Origin: Pirellulaceae bacterium
GTDB lineage: Bacteria; Planctomycetota; Planctomycetia; Pirellulales; Pirellulaceae
Direction of reading: 5' to 3'
Assembly: GCA_019636375.1 (NCBI GenBank)
Contig: JAHBXS010000001.1
Coordinates: 496,001-560,000 of the forward strand
DNA length: 64,000 nucleotides
Below are positions 53,326 through 63,046 of this stretch, piece by piece. The position numbers and the translations under genes are program-made. How positions within the stretch are numbered: the first letter of the stretch is position 1; each line of letters starts with the position of its first letter. The notes under the pieces were generated by a model that worked only from the letters and a program-made list of their open reading frames with translations, was not told the DNA's origin and made no database searches.

Positions 53326-54948
53326 ATGGAGAACAATCTAACCCTAAAGATTGAAAATGTCCAAACCAGAATTTTATCCGCTAGCTTGCCCATGAACGTT
53401 GAGCCCTCAAACCCTTGGATTGCCCCAATTTTTCGGCTGTTGATGCTGTTCACAGTCGCATTCTGTGGGTTGGCGAGCTCGGATAAAGCCCTTGGTCAGG
53501 AACCGCAGCGATCGGCAAGACCAAGGCCCGATGCATTTGAGCGACCGTTTTTGATTGAGTTTTATGGGCCAATCAACGGAACCCGCCTGCGATACCTGCG
53601 CTCGCGAATTGAGGTAGCCAAACGGCAGCAGGCAGATTTAGTGATCGTTGAGTTTGATAGTCCGGGCGGAGGGCTTGAAGAGAGTTACGCGATTGCCGAG
53701 CTACTACGCGATTTGGACTGGGCTTATACCGTCGCGTTGTGTGATCGCCAAGCGTTGAGCGGAGCGGCATTGGCATGTATGGGCTGCGACGAGTTGCTCG
53801 TTGGTCCCAACGCGAGGGTCGGAGACATCGGAGTGATTCGTCCGGACTTCGCTGAGTTTGCGTTTAGGTTCGCCCCTGCGAAAATCATTTCCGATGTGGT
53901 TGCATTCGGACGGGCAATGGCTCAATCAAAAGGTCGCTCACCCGACCTTGTCGAAGCGATGATCGACCAAAACGTTGTCGTCTATACTCGAAATGAAGGC
54001 GAAGGCAACAACAGAGAGTTTAGGACAGTGCGTGTGGGAGACGCGAACGATTTGGACGAGACGTGGGTGATGATCCCTGAGAGCGGCCCCGAAAGGTTTT
54101 TGGAATTGACCGGTGAAAGGAATGTGGAACTTGGTTTGGCGTCCCGAGTCGTCGCAAGTCGCGCGGAGCTTGAGCAGTACCTCAATTATCGCCCAAATCA
54201 ATTAATAACCCAACGTTTCCGCACGACTGATTCGCTGGCCGCATTTTTTGGTCACCCATTGATGGTTGGGCTATTAATCGTCGTGGGGACGTTGGCGTTG
54301 TACTTTGAGCTGAGTAGCCCAGGAATTGGCATCGGCGGAATCATCGCCTGTATTTGTGCCGGATTGTTCTTCTGGAGCAGTATCATGGGGGGAACGGCGG
54401 GAGTTCTGGAAGTTTTGTTGTTCATAGGGGGAGTCGGTTGTTTGTTGTTGGAAATTTTTGTGATTCCCGGATGGGGCATATCTGGGATTGTTGGAATCCT
54501 GATGATTCTTAGCAGCGCAATTTTGGCGGGGCAGAATTTTGTCTGGCCGCGAACTCCGACGGAAATGAATCAGTTTTTAACAACATTGTCGACTGTCTTT
54601 GGGTCCGTTTTGTTGGTGATGGTGGGAGCCATTTTCATCACGCGACGAGTGGGGCGTATCCCAGTGTTGAACCAGATCGTCTTGGCACCTCCCACAACAG
54701 AAGCGTCGAGCGCGACAAAAGACTCGGGGAACGGGAAGGCATCAAGTGGCGGTCATCCAGTTGTTTCTGTCGGGGACTGGGGTGAAGCGGTCACGGTTCT
54801 GCGACCTGCCGGGCGGGCACGGTTTGCCAGAAAGTTTGTTGATGTCGTCAGCGATGGTGACTTCATTGAACCGGGAACCCAAGTTCGCGTCCTGCAAATC
54901 AATGGTGGCCTCGTGACCGTGACCCAAGCGTTGCAGGAGGACGCATAA
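53326..54948 (+). CDS. NfeD/ClpP-class membrane serine protease
   Basis: The 540-residue protein has an N-terminal signal or anchor (around residues 35-55) and a ClpP-like domain (VIVEFDSPGGGLEESYAI, then DRQALSGAALACMGCDELLVGPNARVGDIG). A set of four to five membrane helices follows (about 300-425), and a C-terminal OB-fold NfeD domain (GDWGEAVTVLRPAGRARF, GDFIEPGTQVRVLQINGGLVTV). NfeD proteins cooperate with stomatin-like proteins in membrane quality control. No stomatin gene is adjacent. Start codon choice among TTG 53308, ATG 53326 and ATG 53392 is uncertain; GGACAGGG precedes 53326. Confidence 0.88.
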   Translation: MENNLTLKIENVQTRILSASLPMNVEPSNPWIAPIFRLLMLFTVAFCGLASSDKALGQEPQRSARPRPDAFERPFLIEFYGPINGTRLRYLRSRIEVAKRQQADLVIVEFDSPGGGLEESYAIAELLRDLDWAYTVALCDRQALSGAALACMGCDELLVGPNARVGDIGVIRPDFAEFAFRFAPAKIISDVVAFGRAMAQSKGRSPDLVEAMIDQNVVVYTRNEGEGNNREFRTVRVGDANDLDETWVMIPESGPERFLELTGERNVELGLASRVVASRAELEQYLNYRPNQLITQRFRTTDSLAAFFGHPLMVGLLIVVGTLALYFELSSPGIGIGGIIACICAGLFFWSSIMGGTAGVLEVLLFIGGVGCLLLEIFVIPGWGISGIVGILMILSSAILAGQNFVWPRTPTEMNQFLTTLSTVFGSVLLVMVGAIFITRRVGRIPVLNQIVLAPPTTEASSATKDSGNGKASSGGHPVVSVGDWGEAVTVLRPAGRARFARKFVDVVSDGDFIEPGTQVRVLQINGGLVTVTQALQEDA

Positions 54949-55500
54949 TCCTCACCGCCGATTTCGAACCACCGAATGTTGGCGGTTCTAAATTTGCTCC
55001 CCTAACGCCAGCAGGCGGCCAGACTAGGCTCGTTTTTGAAGTCCGTTGGTTGTGCCTGATGACGTGATGGGGACTTTTTGAATCGACCGTCCACCCGAAA
55101 TGGGCAATGACTCAATCTTTCGCACGACATCTTTGATCGGGGCATTTTTTTACTTGGCTGACTCTACAGCCAAATATGACTCTTTTTGCCTAAATTTGAC
55201 TGGAGTCACGAGCCAATTATTGCTTTTTTTAGCATATTTGGCTAAGTGGCTTTTGCTCCAACAATGAGACCAATCGAGGCTCTCGTGATATCGGCTTTGG
55301 GGATTGATCTGGAATAGAGAGCGTGCTGGGCTTCCGCCTGGAACGGTGAATGGCGCTGCGTTTTTCGGATCGTTCAGCGGCCATATTCCCCCAAAAACTC
55401 CAATTCTGTACGGTTTGGGAATGGGCGATTATAATGGCGACGTTTGATTCGTTGACCTTCTGTTGTTGCTTTCGCTGCCTTTGACCAATTGAGTTCCTGA
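54949..55500. other. Intergenic region with small hairpins
   Basis: This 552-bp gap lies between the NfeD gene and the next plus-strand gene. It holds an AT-rich stretch with a perfect small hairpin (55154-55173) and a wider GCCAAATAT/ATATTTGGC pair (55170 and 55231 areas). A minus-strand frame (55229-55522) has no support. No gene is called. Confidence 0.5.
55154..55173. repeat. TTGGCTG hairpin
   Basis: TTGGCTG-ACTCTA-CAGCCAA is a perfect 7-bp stem with a six-base loop. Downstream at about 55233 the end of the stem sequence recurs as ATATTTGGCTAAG, so a larger alternative fold is possible. It could terminate the NfeD transcript or belong to a dispersed repeat. Confidence 0.55.
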
Positions 55501-56832
55501 ATGGCCATTCCTGATCGCACAATCACAAACGTTTCGTGGCGCGATTTGTTTCCATGGTTGTGTTTGTTCCAAACCTTTTCGATCGCCTTCAGTGTGACCG
55601 TCATCGCTTTTGCCGCGCTTGCTGCGGTGGTGACACCTGTCGGATGGATCGTGGCTGAGAAGACTTTTTTGACTCCCGAGTTGATCACGTCCGATCCGTT
55701 CTTTCAAGAGTTGGTCGAAGTTAATCGGAGTCCCTATCGCGGAATTTTGGACCATAGTAGCAAGACCGCGATTTCGATGGAGGTTTGGGGGGCGAGGTTT
55801 TATGGTTTGAAGGCGGTATTCGAACGAATCACCGATCCGTTTCGCTGGCTGTTTCGCGAAGAGTTGGGTGCGAGGAAGTTTTGGTATCTTGTTGTAGGCT
55901 GCCTGTGGACACTGGGAATTTGGTCGTTCTCGGGTTGTTGTATTTCGCGATATGCCGTCGTTCGTATGGCTCGCGATGAGAGTTTGGGGATTGATCAAGT
56001 CTGGTCGTTTGGTTGCAAGCGCTGGGTGAATTGTGTGCTGGCGCTTGGGGCTTGTTTTTTGGTGGTCGCTGCATTTTGTATCCCTTGCTTCTTTATCGGT
56101 TTGCTGTTGACCGGCGATGTTTCCTCAGTAATTGGTAGTATGCTGTGGTTTATTGTGGCCGTTTGCGGAACCGTCATCGCCGTGGCGCTGGTGGGACTCT
56201 TGTTCGCTTGGCCACTGATGATTGGATCAGTGGCGACGGAGGATCAAAATGCTCTCGATGCGGTGACTCGTGCTTATGCATACCTTTATCAAAAGCCATT
56301 CAACTATGCCCTGTATGCGTTGGTGGCTGTTTTGTTTGGCGGATTTTGTTGGTTGATCGTCGCAACGATTGCCCAGACGGCAATCAACTCCGCTTTTTGG
56401 GGAGCGTCTTGGGGTGCGAATTTGGGTGGCGAACAGCGGATCGATTCGTACAAACGGTTTGGAGAGGCCGAACAACAAATTGCGCGGGGGGCGGAGACTG
56501 TAGCGATCGCGGAAGCGGGGCAGGCTCGCTCGGCGACTTTGGAGTTCTCTACTCGTGTCATTCGGTTTTGGAATGGTATGATTTCAACACTTGCCGTTTC
56601 GGTTTTGTACGGTTTGTTCTGGTGTCAAGCGTCGGCGGTTTATTTGCTGCTCCGTTATGATGTCGACGAAACGGAAATGGACGAAGTTTATTTAGAAGGT
56701 CAGCCTCGAAGTTACGAACTTCCGCCACTGAAATCGGATGAACAGGGGATTCCCCAAATTCAAAAACTAGAAGATTATCAGGGCGAACGGGGATCGGAAG
56801 ACTCAGAACGCTTGGATATGCTGGGTGAATAA
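55501..56832 (+). CDS. Polytopic membrane protein of unknown function
   Basis: The 443-residue protein has about six to seven transmembrane helices (FSIAFSVTVIAFAALAAVV, FWYLVVGCLWTLGIWSF, VLALGACFLVVAAFCIPCFFIGLL, MLWFIVAVCGTVIAVALVGLLFAWPLMI and others). It has a cytoplasmic RYAVVRMARDESLG segment and an acidic C-terminal tail. Related proteins seem frequent in planctomycetes, without a known role. It precedes the NupC gene by 33 bp on the same strand, so co-transcription is likely. Confidence 0.78.
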   Translation: MAIPDRTITNVSWRDLFPWLCLFQTFSIAFSVTVIAFAALAAVVTPVGWIVAEKTFLTPELITSDPFFQELVEVNRSPYRGILDHSSKTAISMEVWGARFYGLKAVFERITDPFRWLFREELGARKFWYLVVGCLWTLGIWSFSGCCISRYAVVRMARDESLGIDQVWSFGCKRWVNCVLALGACFLVVAAFCIPCFFIGLLLTGDVSSVIGSMLWFIVAVCGTVIAVALVGLLFAWPLMIGSVATEDQNALDAVTRAYAYLYQKPFNYALYALVAVLFGGFCWLIVATIAQTAINSAFWGASWGANLGGEQRIDSYKRFGEAEQQIARGAETVAIAEAGQARSATLEFSTRVIRFWNGMISTLAVSVLYGLFWCQASAVYLLLRYDVDETEMDEVYLEGQPRSYELPPLKSDEQGIPQIQKLEDYQGERGSEDSERLDMLGE

Positions 56833-56865
56833 TACAAGATCGAATTGATCAGGGGGGAGCTATTG

Positions 56866-58476
56866 ATGGCCGTGGGGATGTTGTTGGCAGCGAACGAAGT
56901 GGGGACTGGAGTCTCGATACTCAATTTGGTCAGTTTTTTGGGATTGATCTTGTTGGTGTTCATGGCGTGGCTGATGAGTTCCCATCGTGATCGTGTGGAC
57001 TGGCGAATGGTGCTGACGGGAGTCGCTCTGCAAATTGTGATTGCGATGTTATTGTTTAATTCGCAGTCGTGGACTTTTCCTCGAGTCTATTCGGAAGTGC
57101 GAAGTTTCCGAGCATTGGAAGAACTCGCTACCGAGCAACCGGAACTTGCCAACGAAATTGATCGCTATGTTGCCAAGGTCGCGATCGGCAGAATTCCCGA
57201 CGTTGATGGAATGGACGACTTGAACGCGATTATTGAAGCGGGGGCTTTTCGAGAACGGGAAGTGGATTTGTTGATTTCTGATGCTCCGCCAGTTTTACCA
57301 AGGTTCACGAACGGCGTTTTGTTTTACGGGGTCGAACGATTCTTCGCCGTGATCCAAGGCTACGTGAAAGAAGGAACGAAATTCGTGTTTGGAATCAATC
57401 TCGCGCCGGGTGAACCAGGAGACCCCTTGGTGTTGCTCAAAACGTTTACGTTTGGGGTCATTCCGACGGTAATTTTTTTCGGAGCCTTGATGTCTGTCTT
57501 GTACTACATCGGGATCATGCGTTGGGTCGTTATGGGGATGGCTTGGGTGATGCAGCGTTTGTTGGGGACATCGGGGGCTGAGAGTCTGGCGGCCGCATCT
57601 AACGTGATGGTGGGGCAGACGGAGGCTCCCTTGATTGTTCAACCCTTCGTTGGACAGATGACTCGTAGCGAACTGAACTGCCTGATGCTGGGAGGGTTCA
57701 CGACGATCACCGGGAGCTTGATGGCTATTTTTGCTTCGTTAGGGATTAGTGCGGGGCACTTGCTGGCGGCATCCATCATTTCTGCACCGGCTGCATTGGT
57801 GATCGCCAAGATTTTGCAGCCTGAGACGGAAAAGCCACTCACGATGGGGCAAGTCGAAATGCCGGTTGGAAATGGTTGCGTCAATGTGATTGACGCGGCG
57901 GCTCAAGGGGCGAGTGACGGTATGAAACTTGCAATCAATGTCATCGCGATGTTGGTTGCATTCTTAGCCTTAATCGCTTTTTTGGATTCGCTGCTGTATG
58001 GGCTGGGATACCTTATCCAATCGGTTTACAACTCATTCGCAGGCGATGGGGGAGCGATCGAATTGAACTGGTCGATCAAAGGATTGTTTGCGATTCTGTT
58101 TTATCCATTGGCTTGGATTATGGGGATTCAAACCTCTGACTGTTTCAAGTCGGGAGAAATTCTTGGGACGAAGATGGTCGTGAATGAATTCGTGGCCTAT
58201 TTGGATTTGGCCGAGATCAAATCGGCTGGCCCCGGTGCGACAGTAACGATGTCAGAAAGAACTCAAATCATCCTGACCTACGCCCTTTGCGGCTTTTCGA
58301 ATTTCGCATCGATTGGGATTCAAATTGGCGGCATCGGAGCGATTGCTCCAAGCCGCCGCAGTGATTTGGCCCAATTGGGGTTACGGGCGATGTTTGGCGG
58401 AATGATCGCGTGCTGCATGACGGCATGTATTGCCGGAATTCTGTATGGCATCGATCTGTTCGCTTGGTTCCGCTAA
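56866..58476 (+). CDS. nupC: NupC-family concentrative nucleoside transporter
   Basis: The 536-residue membrane protein has CNT family signatures: GTSGAESLAAASNVMVGQTE, APLIVQPF, LIAFLDSLLYG-like helices and NEFVAYLDLA. It imports nucleosides with Na+ or H+. An insert of about 100 residues between the first helices and the conserved core (from RSFRALEELATEQPE to PRFTNGVLFYGV) makes it longer than typical NupC (about 400). ATG 56866 is preferred over TTG 56845 because AGGGGGGAG precedes it. The 3' end lies 4 bp from the convergent gene. Confidence 0.92.
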   Translation: MAVGMLLAANEVGTGVSILNLVSFLGLILLVFMAWLMSSHRDRVDWRMVLTGVALQIVIAMLLFNSQSWTFPRVYSEVRSFRALEELATEQPELANEIDRYVAKVAIGRIPDVDGMDDLNAIIEAGAFREREVDLLISDAPPVLPRFTNGVLFYGVERFFAVIQGYVKEGTKFVFGINLAPGEPGDPLVLLKTFTFGVIPTVIFFGALMSVLYYIGIMRWVVMGMAWVMQRLLGTSGAESLAAASNVMVGQTEAPLIVQPFVGQMTRSELNCLMLGGFTTITGSLMAIFASLGISAGHLLAASIISAPAALVIAKILQPETEKPLTMGQVEMPVGNGCVNVIDAAAQGASDGMKLAINVIAMLVAFLALIAFLDSLLYGLGYLIQSVYNSFAGDGGAIELNWSIKGLFAILFYPLAWIMGIQTSDCFKSGEILGTKMVVNEFVAYLDLAEIKSAGPGATVTMSERTQIILTYALCGFSNFASIGIQIGGIGAIAPSRRSDLAQLGLRAMFGGMIACCMTACIAGILYGIDLFAWFR

Positions 58477-58480
58477 CGGC

Positions 58481-60328
58481 CTATCGCCCCTGCTTGAGGT
58501 TGAATTGGAGCAGGTGGTAGCCTGTGTCATCGGCCGTGATGAAGCCGCCTGAAGGAACGAAGTATTTCTTAATGTCCGAGTACCTTGGGACAGGGTTTTT
58601 CTCAAGTGAATCTTTGAGGCGTCGCAGATAAGGGCTTTCCTCCGCTTCTTCCTCCAGGAAATCGAGCACATCGTCGCCGTCAGCCAGCTTGATCAGCATT
58701 TCAAAATTGCGTCCCGGCTGAGCGTAAAAAACCGCCGACGGCATGTCCGTGCCAAGGAGCCGAGTCATTCGTTTGGCAATCATGTCAAAGTCCTCGTCAT
58801 CGACGAGTCGATTCCCGTTGCCTTTCGAAGTGTCGATACAAGTTTGAATGAATTTGATGTTGTCACCAAAGACAAACGTGTTGTCGATGATCGCAAAGGA
58901 TGGTTGTGGAGCACGAATCGTCATGCGCATGTTGCCTTGTTCGCGATCAAAGTCAAGACGTTCTTGGGCTTCGTCATTGGGCACAGACCAAATGGTTACG
59001 CCGCGATGTTTCGATTCGGTAAGACGTTCGCGGTCCGATTGATTGTCCCTCTCGATTCGCTCACGAATCTTTTCGAGGAGCGTGATGGCTTTCTCGGTGT
59101 CCTTGATGCCAATCCCGAAGCCGTTCACCTGCGAGTTGACTGCTGCCGTATCTGGGTCATACCAAGTCAAAAACGTGAAGCGCCCGTCGAGAACTTTCAA
59201 AAAGTCTTCTTCAAAGTTGATGTCAAGTTGTTGTTCGATATTCTGCTCGACTTGGGAATCAAAAGTGCCTTCGGAAGAGAAGAAGTCAACCATGGTGCGA
59301 AGTTCTGCAAACATTTGCCGAACATCCCAACTCGTAGAAATGTAACTCGCGGCATTGGCTGGAACCCATTCGTCGGGGCGGTAGTTTCCAGGTTTGAGAG
59401 CCAACATGCGAATGATCCCGGCTCGGGGATTCGCGAGCAGAACATGCATGTGGCTGATACTTTCGAATTCCTTGTCGTCAAAAATTGCGGAGCCGCCAAT
59501 TCCCAAAAGTCCATCCAGGCCAAGGGCAGGAAGGAAATTGATAGCGGTTTGGGCACCAACATTCCCACGCGTTAGAGCTTTAGCCATTTCAATTGGATCC
59601 ATGAAGAATCGCATGTCTGGTGGCGCTTCTTTTGTGCCACGGCATCGATTCATAATGGTAATGAATTTGCGGTTTTCAGAGAGCGGGCGAATCTTGTCGA
59701 CCTCACGGCCTTGCCATCGATCGACAATTTGTTCGGCCAATTTTCGATCACTGGTCATGATCATTGTGTTTTCAATTTGGAAGCGAGTGAATACGTTGTC
59801 GTCGCGTCGGTAGGTAATGAACTCCACTTCTTCACCTTCCTCGACTTCGATGTCGGCACCACTGTCTTCGGCGAGTTCTTCGAGGCGGGACATGACGTTG
59901 TTCGCAGCCGATGATTCTGGCTCAACGTCAATGAACATGGCGTATTGTGCATCAGCACGTCGAGGGGCTATGACGGCAAAGCAAATTTCACCGGTGGGAA
60001 AACCGGCGATGTCATCCCACGAGACTCCAATTTCGTCCTGGTAGTCGCTAAATGCATCGCGAGCTTGGTTATACAGATCATCAACCAAAGGAGCGACCTT
60101 CTCGTCTTGGAACATTTGGCCAAAATTGGTCTTCGACATCTCTTGCATGAATTGCCGAATGTCTTGCATTTGAATGTAGAGTACTGTCGTTTCCGGCAGC
60201 AGCGTATCAGTTGCCGGCCGAGTATTTTGGGCGGCGATCTGATTTGTGATCGTCGAAAGCCCCAAAACAAACAGACTTAGACAACAAGCAGCTAAAAACC
60301 GAGTCTTCATAAAATTTTGTCGCAACAT
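58481..60328 (-). CDS. Exported DUF3352-like protein
   Basis: The 615-residue protein has a signal peptide (about 7-33, ending IAAQ). The LPETTVLYIQMQDIRQFMQ start of the mature part is typical of secreted planctomycete proteins related to DUF3352. Paired segments (FMIDVEPES/FITYRRDDN, GRFTFLTWYDPD/FGIGIKDTEKAITLLEKI) suggest a duplicated alpha/beta unit. No catalytic motif is visible. ATG 60328 has GAGGAAA immediately upstream; ATG 60310 is an alternative. Function unknown. Confidence 0.85.
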   Translation of the reverse strand: MLRQNFMKTRFLAACCLSLFVLGLSTITNQIAAQNTRPATDTLLPETTVLYIQMQDIRQFMQEMSKTNFGQMFQDEKVAPLVDDLYNQARDAFSDYQDEIGVSWDDIAGFPTGEICFAVIAPRRADAQYAMFIDVEPESSAANNVMSRLEELAEDSGADIEVEEGEEVEFITYRRDDNVFTRFQIENTMIMTSDRKLAEQIVDRWQGREVDKIRPLSENRKFITIMNRCRGTKEAPPDMRFFMDPIEMAKALTRGNVGAQTAINFLPALGLDGLLGIGGSAIFDDKEFESISHMHVLLANPRAGIIRMLALKPGNYRPDEWVPANAASYISTSWDVRQMFAELRTMVDFFSSEGTFDSQVEQNIEQQLDINFEEDFLKVLDGRFTFLTWYDPDTAAVNSQVNGFGIGIKDTEKAITLLEKIRERIERDNQSDRERLTESKHRGVTIWSVPNDEAQERLDFDREQGNMRMTIRAPQPSFAIIDNTFVFGDNIKFIQTCIDTSKGNGNRLVDDEDFDMIAKRMTRLLGTDMPSAVFYAQPGRNFEMLIKLADGDDVLDFLEEEAEESPYLRRLKDSLEKNPVPRYSDIKKYFVPSGGFITADDTGYHLLQFNLKQGR

Positions 60329-60756
60329 GTTTCCTCGCGAGTGTTCGATTCCGTTAAATTAACTTTTACAACAATTAAACTAACAAAATTACGTTTGGGT
60401 TTCACGTCGCGGCATTTTTTAACAAAGAAACTCGGCGTTTTGAGAGGAACCTTAGGGAAATCTAAGAGGGCTTTGGTCGAATCGATCGAATGCCCGAGCA
60501 TTCTCGGGCCTCATAAGCTTTAAAATTTCGCCATTTCGCCCAAAAAATGACAGCCGCTCGGCTTCGAAATTGCTCCCAAAATGATAGCGAAGAGGAAAAA
60601 ATGAGAACTATTGAGAAGAATCGGGGTTAAAAATCGTGAAAGAAGCCTTTTTTTGCCGATTTTTAAAGTCTGGTGGTTGAACTGCTTCGGATATCCTGAA
60701 GAATTTCTCGAACCAATAATTATTCGACTGTTGGACGCAACGTAAAAAGGACTACC
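60329..60756. other. Divergent intergenic region
   Basis: This 428-bp AT-rich gap lies between two divergent genes for exported proteins. It includes a near-palindrome CTTCGGATATCCTGAAG about 70 bp upstream of the rightward ATG and an AAAAGGAC ribosome binding site. No gene or RNA is supported. Confidence 0.45.
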
Positions 60757-61491
60757 ATGAAATCCAATTCCTTAGTCCGCCAAATTTGGCGATTCGGTCT
60801 AACGATAGCAATGATCCTGATCGTTTCGAACCACCTGCTCGCACAGGGTGGCGGAGGTGGAAACGGCCAAAATCCTGGTACCGGAACCGGCGGGCAGGGG
60901 AACAACGATGGCGGGCAAGGGACCGGGACACAAGGCCCTGGCGGCTTTGGTTCCGAGCAGACTCAAGGGGGGCAAAGGCAAGGGAGTCAAGAATTTTCTA
61001 CAGATTTAAATTTCAACATGGCCCCAATCACGTTCGACGACCGGCGGAATATCGGATTTGTAGGTCCATCCTTATCTACGGTTCAAGAGGTTGGATTTGT
61101 CGGAGCCAATTCTGTTTCGCTTAGCGGAGGCGGAGGCGGGCAAGGGGCTAATCGGGGTGCCAATGGATTAGTTGGTCGCTCTGGTTTGGGGGGGTCTTTA
61201 GGAGGCGTGGGCAATCAGACAACGTACCAAGTCAATCGCAGTTCGATTAGGACGCCGTTAACAAACCTGATCAGCGCCCCGCTTAAGCCTGACAGCGCAG
61301 TCGCGGCGAGTCTGTTGGATCGAATTCAACGAAACCCAAAGATTCCCAAAAACGGTTATCAGCTTTCCGTTCAAGACCGCAAAGTCACAATTACCGGTTC
61401 TCTTTCGCCACAAGAAGCCGACCGCTTGATTCGCCAATTGCGGCTTGAACCGAGTATTGACGACATTATCGATCAACTTCAAAGGGACTAG
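60757..61491 (+). CDS. Exported Gly-rich protein with BON-like C-terminus
   Basis: The 244-residue protein has a signal peptide (1-30, ending LLAQ) and a Gly/Gln/Asn/Thr-rich disordered region (to about 80). A second Gly-rich patch lies near 125-150. The C-terminal domain of about 75 residues (LLDRIQRNP, YQLSVQDRKVTITGSLSPQEADRLIRQL) looks like a BON-type module. BON domains bind phospholipid or other surface ligands. The gene has AAAAGGAC 4 bp before the ATG. Probably a periplasmic or surface protein. Confidence 0.78.
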   Translation: MKSNSLVRQIWRFGLTIAMILIVSNHLLAQGGGGGNGQNPGTGTGGQGNNDGGQGTGTQGPGGFGSEQTQGGQRQGSQEFSTDLNFNMAPITFDDRRNIGFVGPSLSTVQEVGFVGANSVSLSGGGGGQGANRGANGLVGRSGLGGSLGGVGNQTTYQVNRSSIRTPLTNLISAPLKPDSAVAASLLDRIQRNPKIPKNGYQLSVQDRKVTITGSLSPQEADRLIRQLRLEPSIDDIIDQLQRD

Positions 61492-61636
61492 TTCTTAGGA
61501 CTCTGCCCCAGCAATTGGTCATTTCGTTAAGCAAAAAACGAGTCCCGTTAAGCTCGAAGGGGCGCCGAATTTATTCGATTGCAATGCTGGTTTGAGTTTT
61601 GTGTAACTTGCTTAAGTGATCTGAAGTGAGCCCAAA

Positions 61637-62659
61637 CTAGCTTCGCACCAACCCTGGGACGATATCGAGGTCGAGAGATTCGAATTGACCTGCATGGAAT
61701 TTTTCGAAAGCAATTCCTCCCATCACGGCATTGTCGGTACATAACTCTGACGGGGCAATAAGAAGCTCCGCTCGTTCGGCATGCATTGCTTTTTCTAATA
61801 GTTCCCGAAAGCGACAATTCGCGGCGACTCCACCCCCGACACACAAACGATCTCGTCCGGTCTGACGTAATGCCTGAATGGATTTCGCTACGAGTACATC
61901 AGCCACAGCTTCCTGAAAACTCGCCGCAACATCGGCGGCTAATTGCGAATCGATTCTCAGTTGCCGGAAATCGACCTGCCCATATCCGGCGATTTCGTAT
62001 CGCACGGCTGTTTTGAGTCCTGAAAAACTGAACGACAATTGCTGATCGTGAATAAAGCTCCTGGGAAATTTGAATCGTTTGCGGTTCCCTGATTCTGCCA
62101 ATTTTGCGAGGGCTGGCCCGCCTGGAAACCCTAGGTTTAGCATGTTGGCGACTTTATCAAAGGCTTCCCCGGCAGCATCGTCAATCGTTCCCCCCAAGAA
62201 TCGCGGTGACGTAGCATTCTCAAAATCGTAAAGGTGCGTATGGCCTCCGCTGACGATAAGCCCGACGCACGGATATACGTTTTTTTTAGACGCGATCTGA
62301 CAAGCGTAAACGTGAGCGTGAAGATGATTAATACTGATCAAGGGGAGGTTGCAAGTAAACGCCAATGTTTTTGCAGTTATTAGCCCGACGACGAGAGAAT
62401 TGGCAAGTCCAGGAGTCACGGCCACAGCGATGGCATCCAAGCCTTCAAGCCCCAATTGTGCCTGTCCAAGGGCCCTGTCAATCACCGGTAAGATTCGCTC
62501 CAGATGGGCCCGCGCGGCGATTTCCGGGACAACCCCCTGAAAAGGCGCGTGTAATTCATGTTGAGACGCGATGGCTGAACCGAGTACCTCTAAGCGGTCG
62601 TTAATGACTGCGGCGGCGGTTTCGTCGCAGGTTGTCTCAATTGAGAGAATAACGGTCAC
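61637..62659 (-). CDS. tsaD: tRNA threonylcarbamoyladenosine transferase TsaD
   Basis: The 340-residue Kae1/TsaD enzyme transfers the threonylcarbamoyl group to A37 of ANN-decoding tRNAs. Signatures are ILSIETTCDETAAAV, VTPGLANSLVVGL, the metal site H112-L-H-A-H116, SGGHTHLYDF, GGTIDDAAGEAFDKVANML, SFSFSGLKTAV and GGGVAANCRFREL. Its length matches the family. TsaB, TsaE and TsaC are not in this window. Confidence 0.97.
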   Translation of the reverse strand: MTVILSIETTCDETAAAVINDRLEVLGSAIASQHELHAPFQGVVPEIAARAHLERILPVIDRALGQAQLGLEGLDAIAVAVTPGLANSLVVGLITAKTLAFTCNLPLISINHLHAHVYACQIASKKNVYPCVGLIVSGGHTHLYDFENATSPRFLGGTIDDAAGEAFDKVANMLNLGFPGGPALAKLAESGNRKRFKFPRSFIHDQQLSFSFSGLKTAVRYEIAGYGQVDFRQLRIDSQLAADVAASFQEAVADVLVAKSIQALRQTGRDRLCVGGGVAANCRFRELLEKAMHAERAELLIAPSELCTDNAVMGGIAFEKFHAGQFESLDLDIVPGLVRS

Positions 62660-63046
62660 AGATAAGCCAAAAAAAACGAAACTTCACTTAACGAACGATG
62701 TTAATTACCATAGGCAGTTTCGAATTGAAAACCTGCAGGAGGTTTCGAAATTGCCGTGAGCGACGATTTTAACGAAAAAATGCTCTCGGGAGGACCGCGG
62801 CCCACGAATTAACGAAATTTCGGCCGGTTGCTGCGACATGTGGGCACTGTTAGGAAAATAACGATTTTTCTTAGTTAAACTAGAAATCGGTTAAAAATCG
62901 CGAACACTCCCCTTAGAATCCGAAAAAACGAAGACCCATACTCACAACCCTTTTTGCCAAAACCAGACCTGTCCAAACGATTTGATGACGATAGCCATCG
63001 TTCGCTCTAATCGGGATTTGTGAGTTTAAAAGACCAGGAAATGACC
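62660..63046. other. Divergent intergenic region
   Basis: This 387-bp gap lies between tsaD and the secretin-like gene, both transcribed outward. It contains the imperfect palindrome at 62860-62892 and should hold both promoters. No gene is supported. Confidence 0.45.
62860..62892. repeat. Imperfect AT-rich palindrome
   Basis: The stretch AACGATTTTTCTTAGTT and its partner AACTAGAAATCGGTT form an imperfect dyad about 155 bp upstream of the secretin-like gene. It may be an operator or a chance AT-rich fold. Confidence 0.35.

Noticed and set aside
58844..59575. 243-codon plus-strand frame
   Set aside because: It is antisense to the DUF3352-like gene, with no domain or binding site of its own.
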